64,000 bases of DNA, taken from the NCBI RefSeq assembly GCF_001705435.1, contig NZ_MDEN01000054.1, positions 62,001 to 126,000 on the forward strand. Reading direction: 5' to 3'. Positions 25,398-37,000 of this stretch are shown in pieces. The DNA comes from Pseudomonas graminis (GTDB taxonomy: Bacteria; Pseudomonadota; Gammaproteobacteria; Pseudomonadales; Pseudomonadaceae). The position numbers were made by a program, and so were the translations under genes. The notes beneath the pieces are model-generated. The model saw only the letters and a program-made list of their open reading frames with translations, made no database searches and was not told where the DNA came from. How positions within the stretch are numbered: the stretch's first letter is position 1; each line of letters opens with the position of its first letter.

Positions 25398-26138
25398 GTG
25401 GACAAGTTGCTATACGTGGCCATGAGCGGAGCGTCGGAAAACGCCATCGCCCAAAAGGCCCATGCCAACAACCTGGCGAACGTTTCGACCAACGGGTTTC
25501 AGCGCGACCTCGAGCAGGCGCGCTCAATGCCCGTGTTCGGCGAGGTCAACCCGTCCCGGGCGTACGCCATGAGCGAACGTCCCGGGACCGACTTCAGCCA
25601 GGGCGCGATGGTCGACACCGGTCGTGATCTGGACGTCGCCGTCAAAGGCAATGGCTGGATGGCGGTGCAGACAGCCGACGGCGGTGAAGCCTACACCCGC
25701 ACCTCCAGCATGAACATCGACGCCCTCGGCGTGTTGCGTGATGGCAATGGTTTGCCGGTCATGGGCAACAGCGGGCCGATTGCCGTGCCTCCGCAGCAGC
25801 AGATCGAGATCGGCGCCGATGGCACCATCAGCGTTCGTTCGCTGGGTGAGAGCCCGCAGGTCATGGCCCAGATTGACCGCATCAAGCTGGTCAAGGGCGA
25901 CCAGACCACCATGGAAAAAGGCCCTGACGGTCTCATGCACACCAAGAGCGGCAGGCCGGCCCAGGCCGATGCCGACGTGCAGGTCGAGTCCGGGTTTCTG
26001 CAGGCCAGCAACGTAAACGCCGTTGACGAGATGACCTCGGTGCTGGCGCTGTCCCGCCAATTCGAACTGCACATCAAGATGATGAAGACCGCCGAGCAGG
26101 ATGACGAGTCGATGGCTCGCGTCTTGCAAATGGGCTAA
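25398..26138 (+). CDS. flgF: Flagellar basal-body rod protein
   Basis: The 246-residue protein is read from a GTG at 25398 (MDKLLYVAMSGASENAIAQK), preceded by the strong GGAGGAGGAAG at 25384-25394. The track through the upstream in-frame ATG is rejected because it starts before the sigma-54 start site. The rod motif [18 protein letters not shown] and the C-terminal MTSVLALSRQFELHIKMMKT are present. First gene of flgFGHIJKL. Confidence 0.94.
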   Translation: MDKLLYVAMSGASENAIAQKAHANNLANVSTNGFQRDLEQARSMPVFGEVNPSRAYAMSERPGTDFSQGAMVDTGRDLDVAVKGNGWMAVQTADGGEAYTRTSSMNIDALGVLRDGNGLPVMGNSGPIAVPPQQQIEIGADGTISVRSLGESPQVMAQIDRIKLVKGDQTTMEKGPDGLMHTKSGRPAQADADVQVESGFLQASNVNAVDEMTSVLALSRQFELHIKMMKTAEQDDESMARVLQMG

Positions 26139-26185
26139 TGACTGACAGCTTGCGCCGATAAACAGGCGCTCGAGGAGATTCAAAC

Positions 26186-26974
26186 ATGCTTCCGGCACTC
26201 TATGTTGCTAAAACCGGTCTGGCCGCCCAGGACACCAACCTGACGACCATTTCCAACAACCTGGCCAACGTTTCGACCACCGGTTTCAAAAGCGACCGCG
26301 CGGAATTCCAGGACTTGCTCTACCAGATCAAGCGTCAGCCAGGCGCCCAGTCCACTCAGGACAGCGAGCTGCCATCGGGCCTGCAACTGGGTACCGGTGT
26401 GCGCATCGTCGGCACCCAGAAAAACTTCACCGCCGGCAGCCTGCAGACCACCAACCAGCCGCTGGACATGGCGGTCAACGGCCGCGGTTTCTTCCAGATC
26501 CGTCAGCCTGACGGCACCTTGGCGTACACCCGCGACGGTACGTTTCACCTGGACAGCAACGGCCAGATCGTGACCGCCAACGGCTACGCGCTGGAGCCGG
26601 CGATCGTCGTGCCGCAAGACTCGCAGACCTTCACCGTTGGCGAAGACGGCACCGTGTCGATCACCACCTCGGCCAACACCGCGACCCCACAGATCATCGG
26701 CAACGTGCAGACCGCCGACTTCATCAACCCGGCCGGCCTGCAATCCCAGGGCGGCAACCTGTACCTGGAAACCGCTTCCAGCGGCGCTCCGCAGGTCGGT
26801 ACTCCGGGTCTCAACGGTCTGGGCGTGGTCAAGCAGAACACACTGGAAAACTCCAACGTCAGCACCGTCGAAGAACTGGTGAACATGATCACCACCCAGC
26901 GTGCCTACGAGATGAACTCCAAAGTGATCTCGACCGCTGACTCGATGCTCCAGTACGTGACCCAGAACCTGTAA
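26186..26974 (+). CDS. flgG: Flagellar basal-body distal rod protein
   Basis: The 262-residue protein has [20 protein letters not shown] at the start, the FlgG-specific insert with [20 protein letters not shown], and the C-terminal helix [20 protein letters not shown]. It follows flgF by 47 nt. Confidence 0.97.
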   Translation: MLPALYVAKTGLAAQDTNLTTISNNLANVSTTGFKSDRAEFQDLLYQIKRQPGAQSTQDSELPSGLQLGTGVRIVGTQKNFTAGSLQTTNQPLDMAVNGRGFFQIRQPDGTLAYTRDGTFHLDSNGQIVTANGYALEPAIVVPQDSQTFTVGEDGTVSITTSANTATPQIIGNVQTADFINPAGLQSQGGNLYLETASSGAPQVGTPGLNGLGVVKQNTLENSNVSTVEELVNMITTQRAYEMNSKVISTADSMLQYVTQNL

Positions 26975-27071
26975 ACCGCTCTTGAAACGCCTGATGTCCT
27001 GCTGTGAAACACCTGATCAATTACGAGGGGCGCCTGAAAAACGCCTGCTACACCGCGAGGTTTTAAGTGTC

Positions 27072-27785
27072 ATGAAACGGCTCTCTGTATTGCGGCTTTC
27101 CCTGTTGGCAGCTCCTGTGTGCGGTATCGCGCTGCTGACCGGCTGCGTTGCGCCTGCGGCCAAACCCAATGACCCTTATTACGCGCCGGTGTTGCCGCGC
27201 ACGCCGCTGCCTTCAGCGGCCAGCAACGGATCGATTTATCAGGCCGGTTTCGAGCAAAACCTGTATGGCGATCGCAAGGCCTATCGCGTCGGTGACATCA
27301 TCACCATCACGCTTTCCGAGAAGATGGCCGCCAGCAAAGCCGCCAGCTCCGGGATCAGCAAGACCAGTAAAACCAGCCTTGGCCTGACCTCGCTGTTTGG
27401 CGCTGGCGTCAGCACCAACAACCCGGTCGGTGGCGGCAACCTCAGCCTGGACGCCGGCTACACCGGCGACCGCGCCACCAAGGGCGACGGCAAGGCCGCG
27501 CAGAGCAACAGCCTGACCGGCTCGATCACCGTGACCGTGGCTGACGTCATGCCTAACGGCATTTTGCTGGTGCGCGGCGAGAAGTGGATGACCCTGAACA
27601 CCGGTGACGAACTGGTGCGCATCGCCGGCCTGATTCGCGCCGACGACATCGCCACCGACAACACCGTGTCGTCGACCCGTATCGCCGATGCACGCATCAC
27701 TTATTCCGGTACAGGCGCGTTTGCCGATTCCAGTCAGCCAGGCTGGTTCGACCGATTCTTCCTCAGCCCGTTGTTCCCTTTCTGA
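27072..27785 (+). CDS. flgH: Flagellar L-ring lipoprotein
   Basis: From the ATG at 27072 the 237-residue protein has a lipoprotein signal with lipobox LLTGC (Cys about residue 24). The FlgH body ([20 protein letters not shown], and [20 protein letters not shown]) follows. It forms the ring in the outer membrane. An upstream in-frame ATG at 26982 would add 30 residues before the signal sequence and is not used. Confidence 0.95.
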   Translation: MKRLSVLRLSLLAAPVCGIALLTGCVAPAAKPNDPYYAPVLPRTPLPSAASNGSIYQAGFEQNLYGDRKAYRVGDIITITLSEKMAASKAASSGISKTSKTSLGLTSLFGAGVSTNNPVGGGNLSLDAGYTGDRATKGDGKAAQSNSLTGSITVTVADVMPNGILLVRGEKWMTLNTGDELVRIAGLIRADDIATDNTVSSTRIADARITYSGTGAFADSSQPGWFDRFFLSPLFPF

Positions 27786-27798
27786 TAGCGGGATAGCC

Positions 27799-28908
27799 AT
27801 GATCACGTTCAAGCAACTGATAGCGGCAGCGCTGCTGTTCACCACCGCACTGGGCGCCCACGCCGAGCGCCTGAAGGACATCGCCAGCATTTCCGGCGTA
27901 CGGACCAACCAGTTGATCGGTTACGGTCTGGTGGTGGGGCTCAACGGCACGGGTGACCAGACCACCCAGACGCCGTTCACCCTGCAGACCTTCAACAACA
28001 TGCTCTCGCAGTTCGGCATCAAGGTGCCGTCAGGTTCTGGCACCGTGCAGCTGAAAAACGTCGCGGCCGTGGCCGTGTACGCCGACCTGCCGCCTTTCGC
28101 CAAGCCGGGCCAGCAGATCGACATCACCGTGTCGTCCATCGGTAACTCGAAAAGCCTGCGCGGCGGTGCCCTGTTGATGACCCCGATGAAGGGTATCGAC
28201 GGCAACGTCTATGCCGTGGCCCAGGGCAACCTGGTGGTCGGCGGCTTTGATGCCGAAGGCCGCGACGGTTCGAAGATCACCGTCAACGTGCCGTCTTCCG
28301 GCCGTATCCCGGGCGGCGCATCGGTTGAACGTGCCGTGCCGAGTGGCTTCAACCAGGGCAACTCGCTGACCCTGAACCTCAATCGCAACGACTTCACCAC
28401 CGCCAAGCGCATCGTCGACAAGATCAACGACATGCTCGGCCCTGGCGTCGCTCAAGCGCTGGACGGCGGCTCTGTGCGGGTGACCGCGCCGCTGGACCCC
28501 AACCAGCGTGTTGATTACCTGTCGGTGCTGGAAAACCTGGAAATCGATCCGGGCCAGACCTCCGCCAAAGTCATCATCAACTCGCGGACCGGCACCATCG
28601 TTATCGGCCAGAACGTCAAGGTCTCGCCGGCAGCCGTCACCCACGGCAGCCTGACCGTGACCATCACTGAAGATCCGGTGGTCAGCCAGCCGGGCGCGTT
28701 CTCCAACGGCCAGACCGCTGTGGTCCCGCGTTCGAAGATCAACGCCCAGCAGGAAATGCACCCGATGTTCAAGTTCGGTCCGGGCACCACGCTGGATGAA
28801 ATTGTCCGAGCGGTTAACCAGGTGGGCGCAGCGCCAGGCGACTTGATGGCGATTCTCGAAGCACTGAAACAGGCTGGCGCGTTGCAAGCCGACCTGATCG
28901 TGATTTAA
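27799..28908 (+). CDS. flgI: Flagellar P-ring protein
   Basis: The 369-residue periplasmic protein starts at the ATG at 27799 with a signal peptide ([16 protein letters not shown]). It continues with the conserved [20 protein letters not shown] and [19 protein letters not shown] of FlgI. It lies 13 nt after flgH. Its assembly needs FlgA, encoded at 16021. Confidence 0.97.
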   Translation: MITFKQLIAAALLFTTALGAHAERLKDIASISGVRTNQLIGYGLVVGLNGTGDQTTQTPFTLQTFNNMLSQFGIKVPSGSGTVQLKNVAAVAVYADLPPFAKPGQQIDITVSSIGNSKSLRGGALLMTPMKGIDGNVYAVAQGNLVVGGFDAEGRDGSKITVNVPSSGRIPGGASVERAVPSGFNQGNSLTLNLNRNDFTTAKRIVDKINDMLGPGVAQALDGGSVRVTAPLDPNQRVDYLSVLENLEIDPGQTSAKVIINSRTGTIVIGQNVKVSPAAVTHGSLTVTITEDPVVSQPGAFSNGQTAVVPRSKINAQQEMHPMFKFGPGTTLDEIVRAVNQVGAAPGDLMAILEALKQAGALQADLIVI

Positions 28909-28918
28909 GGGCGGACTC

Positions 28919-30226
28919 ATGAGCATTCCAAGCGGCGGCACGACTGTCTCAAAGGCAGGTTCAGGTGATTCAGGGGCGTATACCGACCTCAACCGTCTGA
29001 CCGCCATGAAAACCGGTGATCGCGACAGCGAGGGCAACCTCAAGAAAGTCGCGCAGGAATTCGAGTCGCTGTTCGTCAGCCAGATGCTCAAGGCCATGCG
29101 TTCGGCCAACGAAGTGCTGGCCAAGGACAACCCGATGAACACCGCGGCGACGCGGCAGTATCAGGACATGTACGACCAGCAACTGTCGGTGAGCATGTCG
29201 CGCGAGGGTGGCGGTATTGGTCTGCAGGACGTGCTCATGCGTCAGCTGTCGAAAAACAAAGGTGCCGAAATCGCGCCGGCCAGCACCGGGCTTGTCGCCG
29301 GCGGCAAAACGGAGGCGAAGGCCGACGGCAAAGCCGACGCGCCTGCACAGGCCGGCCTGGCCACGCGCATTGCCCAGCGTCCGCTGTGGGCCACCCGTTC
29401 GGTGACCGCGCCGGAGGCCGGCGACGGTACCGTGCATAGCGACGTGGCGGCGCTCAATTCCCGTCGCCTGTCGCTGCCGAGCAAACTCAGCGACCGCATC
29501 ATGGCCGGCATCGTCCCGAACACCGCCACCGCCGCCGGCCAGGACGCGAGCACCAGCGCTACCACACTGAAGAACCGCATTGCCGTCTCCAATGCCGTGG
29601 CCGCCGCGAAAAGCGCAGGTTCCAAGGAAAATGGCGACTGGACGGTCGGGCCGCAGTACGCCGCCGACGCCGACGCTTATGTGCGCAGCCGCGTGCAGAC
29701 GCCGCTCGCGCCGGGCAAGAGTGCATTCGCCAACCGTGATGACTTCGTCGCCACGATGATGCCGCTGGCCAAGGACGCCGCTGCGCGCATCGGTGTCGAT
29801 CCGAGCGTGCTGGTGGCCCAGGCGGCGCTGGAAACCGGCTGGGGCAAATCGATCATGCGTCAGTCCGATGGCGGCAGCAGCCACAACCTGTTCGGCATCA
29901 AGGCCCAGGGCGGCTGGAAAGGGCCGGAAGCCCGTGCGATCACCAGCGAGTTCCGCGACGGCCAGATGGTCAAGGAAACCGCGGACTTCCGCGCCTACGA
30001 CTCGTACGCCAGCAGCTTCCACGACCTGGTGAGCTTCCTGCAGAACAACAATCGCTATCAAGAAACCCTGAAATCCGCCGATAACCCGGAACAGTTTGTG
30101 AAAGAGCTGCAGAAGGCCGGCTACGCAACCGACCCGTCTTATGCCAGCAAGATTTCTCAGATAGCGAAACAGATGAAGAGTTACCAGACCTACGCATCCG
30201 CCTCGGGCTCTTCCACGACTTTATAA
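28919..30226 (+). CDS. flgJ: Rod cap and peptidoglycan hydrolase
   Basis: The 435-residue protein has an N-terminal rod-cap domain (about 30-110; FESLFVSQMLKAMRSANEVL), a long Ala/Lys-rich linker, and a C-terminal glucosaminidase domain (about 270-430). The likely catalytic Glu is in AALETGWGKSIM, followed by NLFGIKAQGGWKG. It digests peptidoglycan for rod passage. The linker is longer than in enteric FlgJ, as usual for Pseudomonas. Confidence 0.95.
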   Translation: MSIPSGGTTVSKAGSGDSGAYTDLNRLTAMKTGDRDSEGNLKKVAQEFESLFVSQMLKAMRSANEVLAKDNPMNTAATRQYQDMYDQQLSVSMSREGGGIGLQDVLMRQLSKNKGAEIAPASTGLVAGGKTEAKADGKADAPAQAGLATRIAQRPLWATRSVTAPEAGDGTVHSDVAALNSRRLSLPSKLSDRIMAGIVPNTATAAGQDASTSATTLKNRIAVSNAVAAAKSAGSKENGDWTVGPQYAADADAYVRSRVQTPLAPGKSAFANRDDFVATMMPLAKDAAARIGVDPSVLVAQAALETGWGKSIMRQSDGGSSHNLFGIKAQGGWKGPEARAITSEFRDGQMVKETADFRAYDSYASSFHDLVSFLQNNNRYQETLKSADNPEQFVKELQKAGYATDPSYASKISQIAKQMKSYQTYASASGSSTTL

Positions 30227-30236
30227 GGTTTGAACC

Positions 30237-32279
30237 ATGTCACTGATCTCAATCGGGCTTTCGGGACTCACCGCCAGCAGCGCAGCATTGACGACGATCG
30301 GCAACAACACTGCCAACGTCGACACGCAGGGCTACTCGCGTCAGCAAGTGATGACCGCCGCCGGGGCTCAGCAGAACATCGGCGTCGGTTTCATCGGCAC
30401 CGGTACGACGTTGTCCGACGTGCGCCGCATCTACAACGGCTACCTCGATAACCAATTGCAGACCAGCACATCGCTCAACGCCGACGCCACCGCGTACCTG
30501 AGCCAGGCCAGCAAGCTCGACTCGATGCTGTCCGACAGCTCGACCGGCGTGAGCACGGTGCTGGCGAAGTTCTTCACTGACCTGAGCGCTCTGGCGTCCG
30601 GGCCGACTGACACGGCTGCGCGCACGACATTTCTGACCAGTGCATCGGCGTTGGCCGGTCAGTTCAACACCATCTCGGCGCAGATGAAGGACCAGAACGC
30701 CAGCATCAATACCCAACTGACCACGGCAACAGGGCAGGTGAATGCACTGGCGTCGTCCATTGCCGTCCTCAACAAGCAGATCACCGAGACCCAGGCTTCC
30801 GGCGGTCAGCCCAACACGCTGCTCGATTCGCGGACCGAGGCGGTACGTCAGCTCAATGAACTGGTCGGCGCCAAGGTCGTTGAAAACAACGGCAGCTATG
30901 ACGTGTACATCGGCACCGGCCAGCCGCTGGTCACCGGCACCACCGCCAATACCCTGAGCGCCGTGCCCAGTGACAGCGACCCCAGCGTGTATGCGCTGAA
31001 ACTGAAATATCAGAACAACGAAGTTGATGTCTCCAGTGTGGTAACCGGTGGCTCGCTTGGCGGGTTGCTGCGTTATCGCAGCGACGTGCTGCAGCCGGCC
31101 GCCAGCGAGCTGGGCCGTCTGGCGGTGGTCGCTTCCGACCAGATCAACAGCCAGCTCAACCAGGGTGTGGACGCCAACGGCAACTTCGGCAGCAACCTGT
31201 TTATCAGCGTCAATGACCCGAGCCTGACCAGCCAGCGCAGCCTTGCCAACACCACCAACGATCAGTCTTCGGGCAACTTCGCGGTGTCCATTGCCAACAG
31301 CGGCGCGCTGCAGACCAACGATTATCAGGTGACCTTCACCGATGCCAGCGGCCAGTACAGCGTCAAGCGGCTGCCGGACGGCAGGGACATGGGTTCGTAC
31401 AACACCAGCGCCACCACTGCGCCGGTCATCGACGGCTTCTCGCTGAAATTCAATGGCACCTCCACCGAGGGTGACAGCTTCAAGATCAGCCCGACCAAGA
31501 CCGGTGCCGACGGTATCAAGGTGGTGATGACCGACCCGAAAGCCATCGCCTCTGCCAGTCCGCTGACCGGCAGCTCCATCGTGAGCAAAGGCTCGGGCAC
31601 GTTCACCCAGCCTGTCTTGTCGACCCAGGCCGACATCTACAACCCGACCGCGACGGCCGATCTGCGAAACGCGCTGACGGCCTCGACGCCGATGCGTTTG
31701 CTCATGGGCGATGTCACCAATGGTGCTCAGAGCTATTCGCTGGTCGATGCACAGGGCGCCGAGGTCAAAGACAAATCTGGTAATGCGATCAAGGGTTCAA
31801 TTGTTCCAGGCCAGTCCAACGACATCAGTCTGGAAGTGGGTTACACCGACTCGTCGGGCACCGCGCAGTCGTTCAAGTTCGGCATGACCCTCGCCGGCTC
31901 GGCCAACAGTGGCGACACCTACAGCATCGCCATGACTGGCGCCGGGTCTCTGGACAACCGCAACGCGACCTCGGTCGGTACCCTGCAGACCAAACAGACC
32001 CTCGACAGCGCAGCCGGCAATGGCACGGGTATGAGCCTGAGCGGCGCCAACGCCAACATGATTACCACCGTCGGCAGCAAGGCGGCGCAGGGCAAGAATG
32101 ATTCGACGGCCACCACCGCTGTTCTTACCCAGGCCAAGAGTGCGCGCGACAGCGTTTCCGGTGTTTCGCTGGATGAAGAAGCCGCCAACCTGGTCAAGTA
32201 TCAGCAGTACTACACCGCTTCGTCGCAGATCATCAAAGCCGCTCAAGCCATTTTCAGCACGCTGATCAACAGTCTTTAA
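30237..32279 (+). CDS. flgK: Hook-filament junction protein 1
   Basis: The 680-residue protein starts with the axial motif IGNNTANVDTQGYSRQQVMT and ends with EEAANLVKYQQYYTASSQII and a hydrophobic helix. The central domain is enlarged compared with enteric FlgK (about 550 residues), common in Pseudomonas. It is 10 nt after flgJ and 13 nt before flgL. Its chaperone is FlgN. Confidence 0.96.
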   Translation: MSLISIGLSGLTASSAALTTIGNNTANVDTQGYSRQQVMTAAGAQQNIGVGFIGTGTTLSDVRRIYNGYLDNQLQTSTSLNADATAYLSQASKLDSMLSDSSTGVSTVLAKFFTDLSALASGPTDTAARTTFLTSASALAGQFNTISAQMKDQNASINTQLTTATGQVNALASSIAVLNKQITETQASGGQPNTLLDSRTEAVRQLNELVGAKVVENNGSYDVYIGTGQPLVTGTTANTLSAVPSDSDPSVYALKLKYQNNEVDVSSVVTGGSLGGLLRYRSDVLQPAASELGRLAVVASDQINSQLNQGVDANGNFGSNLFISVNDPSLTSQRSLANTTNDQSSGNFAVSIANSGALQTNDYQVTFTDASGQYSVKRLPDGRDMGSYNTSATTAPVIDGFSLKFNGTSTEGDSFKISPTKTGADGIKVVMTDPKAIASASPLTGSSIVSKGSGTFTQPVLSTQADIYNPTATADLRNALTASTPMRLLMGDVTNGAQSYSLVDAQGAEVKDKSGNAIKGSIVPGQSNDISLEVGYTDSSGTAQSFKFGMTLAGSANSGDTYSIAMTGAGSLDNRNATSVGTLQTKQTLDSAAGNGTGMSLSGANANMITTVGSKAAQGKNDSTATTAVLTQAKSARDSVSGVSLDEEAANLVKYQQYYTASSQIIKAAQAIFSTLINSL

Positions 32280-32292
32280 GGAATCGTAATCC

Positions 32293-33882
32293 ATGCGTAT
32301 CTCAACGACCCAGTTTTACGAAACCAGCGCCACGAACTACTCGCGCAGTTACGCCAACGTCACCAAAACCGGTGACGAAGTGGCCAGCCAGGTCAAGCTC
32401 AACACCGCCGGCGATGATCCGGTCGGCGCGGGCCGTGTGCTGCAGTTGCAGCAGCAGGGCACGATGCTCAATCAGTACAAATCCAACATCGACACGATCA
32501 ATACCACCGTCGTGCAGACCGAGACGGCCTTGACGTCGATCACCTCGGCGATTCAGCGCGCGCAAGAGCTGGTACTGGGCGCGGCGAACACCTCGTTCAC
32601 CGACAAGGACCGCCAGGCCAACGCCTCCGAGCTCAAGGAGTTGCAGGGGCAGATTCTCGGCCTGATGAACAGCCAGGACGCCGACGGCACCTACCTGTTC
32701 TCCGGGTCCAAGGGCACCACCGCGCCATACGCCGTCAGCTCCGACGGCACCTACAGCTATCAGGGCGACCAGACGCGCAACCTGCTGGCCGTTGGCACCG
32801 GCATCTCCATGGCCAGCAACACCACCGGCTGGGATGCATTCGAACAAGCGACCAACACCACGCGCACCTCAACGACCCTGGTCGCTGGCGCGGATGACGG
32901 CGTGATCTCGTTGTCCGGCGGCAGCGTCAGCAATGCTGCCACCTACGACACCAGTTTCACCGCCGGTCAGCCTTACAAGATCTCCTTCACCAGCAGCACG
33001 GCCTATACCATCCTGGACAAGAACAACCAGGATGTGACAGGTGAGGCGTCGGCTGCGGGCAAGTTTGCGTCCACCAATTCGGCGAACCAGGCCATCACCT
33101 TCCGGGGCCTGGAACTGAACCTGAACATCAACCTGACCAAAGATCAGTACGCAAGCACCAGCGCCGCCGACGCGGCCGTCAAGGACCACACCTTCCAGCT
33201 GGGTGTTTCCCCCAGCACCGTGAGCACCTCGCGTCTGCCGGCCAACACCTCGACCGATGTGATCACCAGCTCGGTGGTGACCGATCAGGCCGCGTTCGAC
33301 AAAACCTTCCCGTCGGGCGGCGCTGTCGTGCGCTTCACGGATGCCACCAACTTCAATCTGTACGCAGCGCCCTATGACCCGGCGACCAGCAAAGCGGTGT
33401 CCACCGGCACGCTGAGCGGTAACACGGCGACGGCCTCCGGCGTGACCTTCACCTTCAGCGGCACGCCGCCGGCGATGGCGGCAGGTGACCAGTTCACCGC
33501 GCAGTCTTCGACCCAGCAAAGCCAGAACGTGCTGAACACCTTGTCCAAGGTCATCACGGCGCTCAACGGCAAGGTCGATGGCGACCCGATTGCCCAGCAG
33601 AAACTGCAGGCCACGATGACCTCCACCATCGGCAACCTGAAAAGTGCGGCCGAGCAGATCATCAATGCCACCAGCGAAGGCGGTGCCCGGGCCAAGACCG
33701 CGACCGATCAGAGCGTGACCAACCAGACCATGATCGACAACGGCACCACCGAATCGGGCACGATCACCGCGTCCGACCCGGTCGATGCCATCGCCCGTCT
33801 GACCCTGCAGAAAACCATGCTGCAAGCCTCGCAGCTGGTGTTCACCCAACTGTCCGCGCTGAACCTGTTCAGCAAGCTGTAA
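32293..33882 (+). CDS. flgL: Hook-filament junction protein 2
   Basis: The 529-residue flagellin-like protein starts MRISTTQFYETSATNYSRSY and has the FlgL N-terminal coil (about 1-150) and C-terminal coil (IARLTLQKTMLQASQLVFTQ). The middle is Ser/Thr/Ala rich and larger than in enteric FlgL. Last gene of the flgF-L run. Confidence 0.95.
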   Translation: MRISTTQFYETSATNYSRSYANVTKTGDEVASQVKLNTAGDDPVGAGRVLQLQQQGTMLNQYKSNIDTINTTVVQTETALTSITSAIQRAQELVLGAANTSFTDKDRQANASELKELQGQILGLMNSQDADGTYLFSGSKGTTAPYAVSSDGTYSYQGDQTRNLLAVGTGISMASNTTGWDAFEQATNTTRTSTTLVAGADDGVISLSGGSVSNAATYDTSFTAGQPYKISFTSSTAYTILDKNNQDVTGEASAAGKFASTNSANQAITFRGLELNLNINLTKDQYASTSAADAAVKDHTFQLGVSPSTVSTSRLPANTSTDVITSSVVTDQAAFDKTFPSGGAVVRFTDATNFNLYAAPYDPATSKAVSTGTLSGNTATASGVTFTFSGTPPAMAAGDQFTAQSSTQQSQNVLNTLSKVITALNGKVDGDPIAQQKLQATMTSTIGNLKSAAEQIINATSEGGARAKTATDQSVTNQTMIDNGTTESGTITASDPVDAIARLTLQKTMLQASQLVFTQLSALNLFSKL

Positions 33883-33898
33883 TCGGCCCAGCGGCGCG

Positions 33899-33921
33899 CG
33901 ACACCTGACCAACAGGTGTCG
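33899..33921 (+). other. Stem-loop after flgL
   Basis: CGACACCTG and CAGGTGTCG form a perfect 9-bp stem with a 5-nt loop. No T-run follows, so it may protect the flgL mRNA end or reduce read-through into the glycosyltransferase gene rather than terminate fully. Confidence 0.55.
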
Positions 33922-34002
33922 CCACCGTTGAGCGTCAACCGTATTGTCAGCGGTTATGCCGATCCTCTCCCCGGGGTGCGGCGCCGCTCGTGAGTCCCGC
34001 CC

Positions 34003-37000
34003 GTGAATTCAGCTCCCCTCGTCAGCCTCGTCATTCCCGCCTACAACCCGCGCTTTTTCCAGCGAGCCCTGCTGGACGCCCTGGCCCAGACCTATAGGCC
34101 CCTTGAAGTGGTGGTCTGCGACGACAGCGCGACCGACGAGATCCAGCGCACGGTCGAAAAATACCTCGACTCAAGCCCGGTCCCGCTGCGTTATGTGCGC
34201 AACCCCAGGCGTCAGGGCTTCGTCGGCAACTTGCTGGTGTGCCTGCAGGAAGCGCAGGGTGAGTTCATCAAATTCTTCTGCGACGACGATCGGCTGTTTC
34301 CGGCGGCCGTCGCGCGTCAGGCGAGCATTCTGGTGGAGCATGACGACGTCAGCCTGGTGCTGGCCCAGCGTTATTTCTGCGACCCCCAGGACGTTCAGTT
34401 GCCGGTGCGCATCGAGAACGCGCCGCTCGCCGAATCCAGTTCGGTGTTCTACGGCGCCGACCTGCTCTCGGTGTTCGATATCTCGCCCACCAACTTTCTC
34501 GGCGGATTCAGCAGCTCACTGATGCGCCGCAGCGACGTGCAGGTGATTCTGCCGGCGCTCAGGGAAGTCGGCGAGGGCTTCACCGCGCTGGTGGATTTCG
34601 TGCTCTACGTGTGCCTGCTCAAGCGCGGCAACATGGTCATGCTCAACGATGTCCTCAGCGCCGAACGTTTGCACCCGGACCGTTTGAGCCGCCAGCAGTG
34701 GGTCAGGGACCTGATCAGCGACGAGCGGCAATGGCTGGGCAAGATGCTCAAGGCGCGCACCGGCGAAGATGCCCCCGAATATGGCTGGGTGCGCTTTGTG
34801 CCGCTGACTGAGGCGCTGGTGCAGCCTCGCGTCTGGCAAGAGCTGCCCCTCAGCCGCATGCTCGGTGACCGACAGGCCTCCTTGCCGTGGCGAGTCGGCA
34901 CCGACAGCGAAAGTTTTGCCGAGCTGTACCAGCAGTGGCTGAGCTTCCGAACCCTGTTTGGCGCCGATCGGCTGCGCGTGGCGGATAACGTCGCCACCTG
35001 GCCGTCGCAGCCGAAGATGGTGGCGGTGGTGCTCGACGAGCATGCCAGTGCCGCCGGAGTCGCCATGACCCTTGGCAGTCTCGACGCACAGTTGTATGCC
35101 GCCGAACTGACCCTGGTGCTGTCCAGCGCCTGCGAGACGCCCGTGCTCGACGGCCGCGTGTTCACATTGCCGCTGCAGCCCGACTGGCTGGCGCAACTCA
35201 ATGACCTGTTGCCCCAGCTTGAGCGCGGCGACTGGTGTTACTTGCTGCGGGCGGGGGATCGGCTGACCGATTGCGCGTTGCTGATCCTTGCCGAACGCGC
35301 GGCCCACTCGCCTGACGTGCTGTGCCTGTACGGCGACGAAGGCGCGTTGCACGAAGGCGAATCGGCCGAGCCGGTGTTCCGGCCTGACTTCAACCTCGAC
35401 CTGCTGCGCAGTTATCCCTACGTCGGTCGCGTTCTGGCGTTTCAGATCGATGCGCTGGTCAGGCTCGGCGGTTTCGATTCGGCCTACGGCGAACTCGCGC
35501 CCCATGACGCCATTTGGCGCCTGACTGAAGCCCACGGCGTGGTGGTTCAGCACGTTTCGGAAATCCTCGTCGAGTCGCAGTTCCCGTTTCAGGCGTGGCT
35601 GGCGCTGGATGAGGTCATGGCGCAAAACGCCCCGGTGCTCCGCGCACATCTGCAGCGCATGGGCATTGCTCATCAGCTGCACGAGGTGGAAGGGCAGTGG
35701 CTCAATCACGTGGAATACCTGAGTGACGCGCGTCCGCTCGTCTCGATCATCATCGTCCATCAGGACCAGTTGGCGGCGTTGCAGCGCTGCGTCGAGTCGC
35801 TGCTGTCGAAGACCCCTTACGATCATTTCGAAGTGCTGATCGTCGACTGCGCCAGTCAACAGCCGGAGGCTCGGTCCTGGCTGGCGGACATGCAGCAGAT
35901 CGGTGGCGACACCCTGCGCGTCCTGCATTACGAAGGGCAGGGCAATGGCGCCGACGTGCGCAACTTCGCCGCTGGCCATGCCCGGGGCGAGCACTTGCTG
36001 ATGCTCAGTGTGTATGCGGTGGTCGCCGATTCCGCGTGGCTGGGCGAACTGGTCAATCACGGGCGGCGCGAAGAAGTGGGCGTGGTCGGCGCCAAGCTGT
36101 TCACCCCCGAAGGCTACATTCTCCAGGCCGGGCTGATTCTGGGTTACCACGGCCCGGCCGGCCCTGCGTTTTTTGGCGAGCCACTGCACGCGCCCGGTCA
36201 TCTGCTGCGGTTGCAGGCGGCCCAGGACTTGAGCGCGGTGGGCGGGCACTGTCTGCTGGTGCGGCGCGCGTTGTTCGAGCAGCTCGGCGGCCTGAACGGC
36301 GACGAGTTCAGCGGCAGCCTGAGCGAAGTGGATTTCTGCCTGCGCGTACGGGAGTCCGGTCATCTGGTGGTCTGGGCACCCCGTGCGGTGTTGGCGATCG
36401 GCGCCTCGACGCCGGCGGAACAGCTGCGCGATAAACAATCCCAGGTCGACGATCAGCATGCCTTCTACAAACGCTGGCTGCCGATCCTCGCCCGTGACCC
36501 GGCCTACAACCCCAACCTGCGCCTGACCGGTTCGTTCTACAGCCTGGAACCCGGCCTGAAGAAAGGCTGGAACCCTTATTCATCGCGACGTTTGCCCAAT
36601 GTGCTGGCGATCCCGGTCAACAGCACGGCGGTGGGTCACTACCGCGTGTCCCAGCCGTTTCTGGAACTGGAGGCCGACGGCCGAATCGGCGGACGTATGA
36701 GCTACGACCTGCCGTCGATCATCGAGCTGGAGCGTCAGTCGCCGGACGTGATCATTGTGCAGTGCCGCTACAGCCAGAATTCCATCGATCAGGTCGCCAG
36801 CCTCAAGGCATACTCCAACGCCCGGCGCATCTACGAGCTGGACGACTACGTGATCAGCGTGCCGAAAAAGAACGGCCATCTGCGCAGCATGCCATCGAAC
36901 ATGGAAGCGATGGTGCGTCTGGGCATCAGCCTCTGTGATCGGGTGGTGGTCTCGACGGTGACGCTGGCCGATGCACTGTCGGGGATGCACCACGACATCC

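Noticed and set aside
34516..36459. Minus-strand open frame of 647 codons inside the second giant glycosyltransferase
   Set aside because: Antisense shadow with no recognisable domain.
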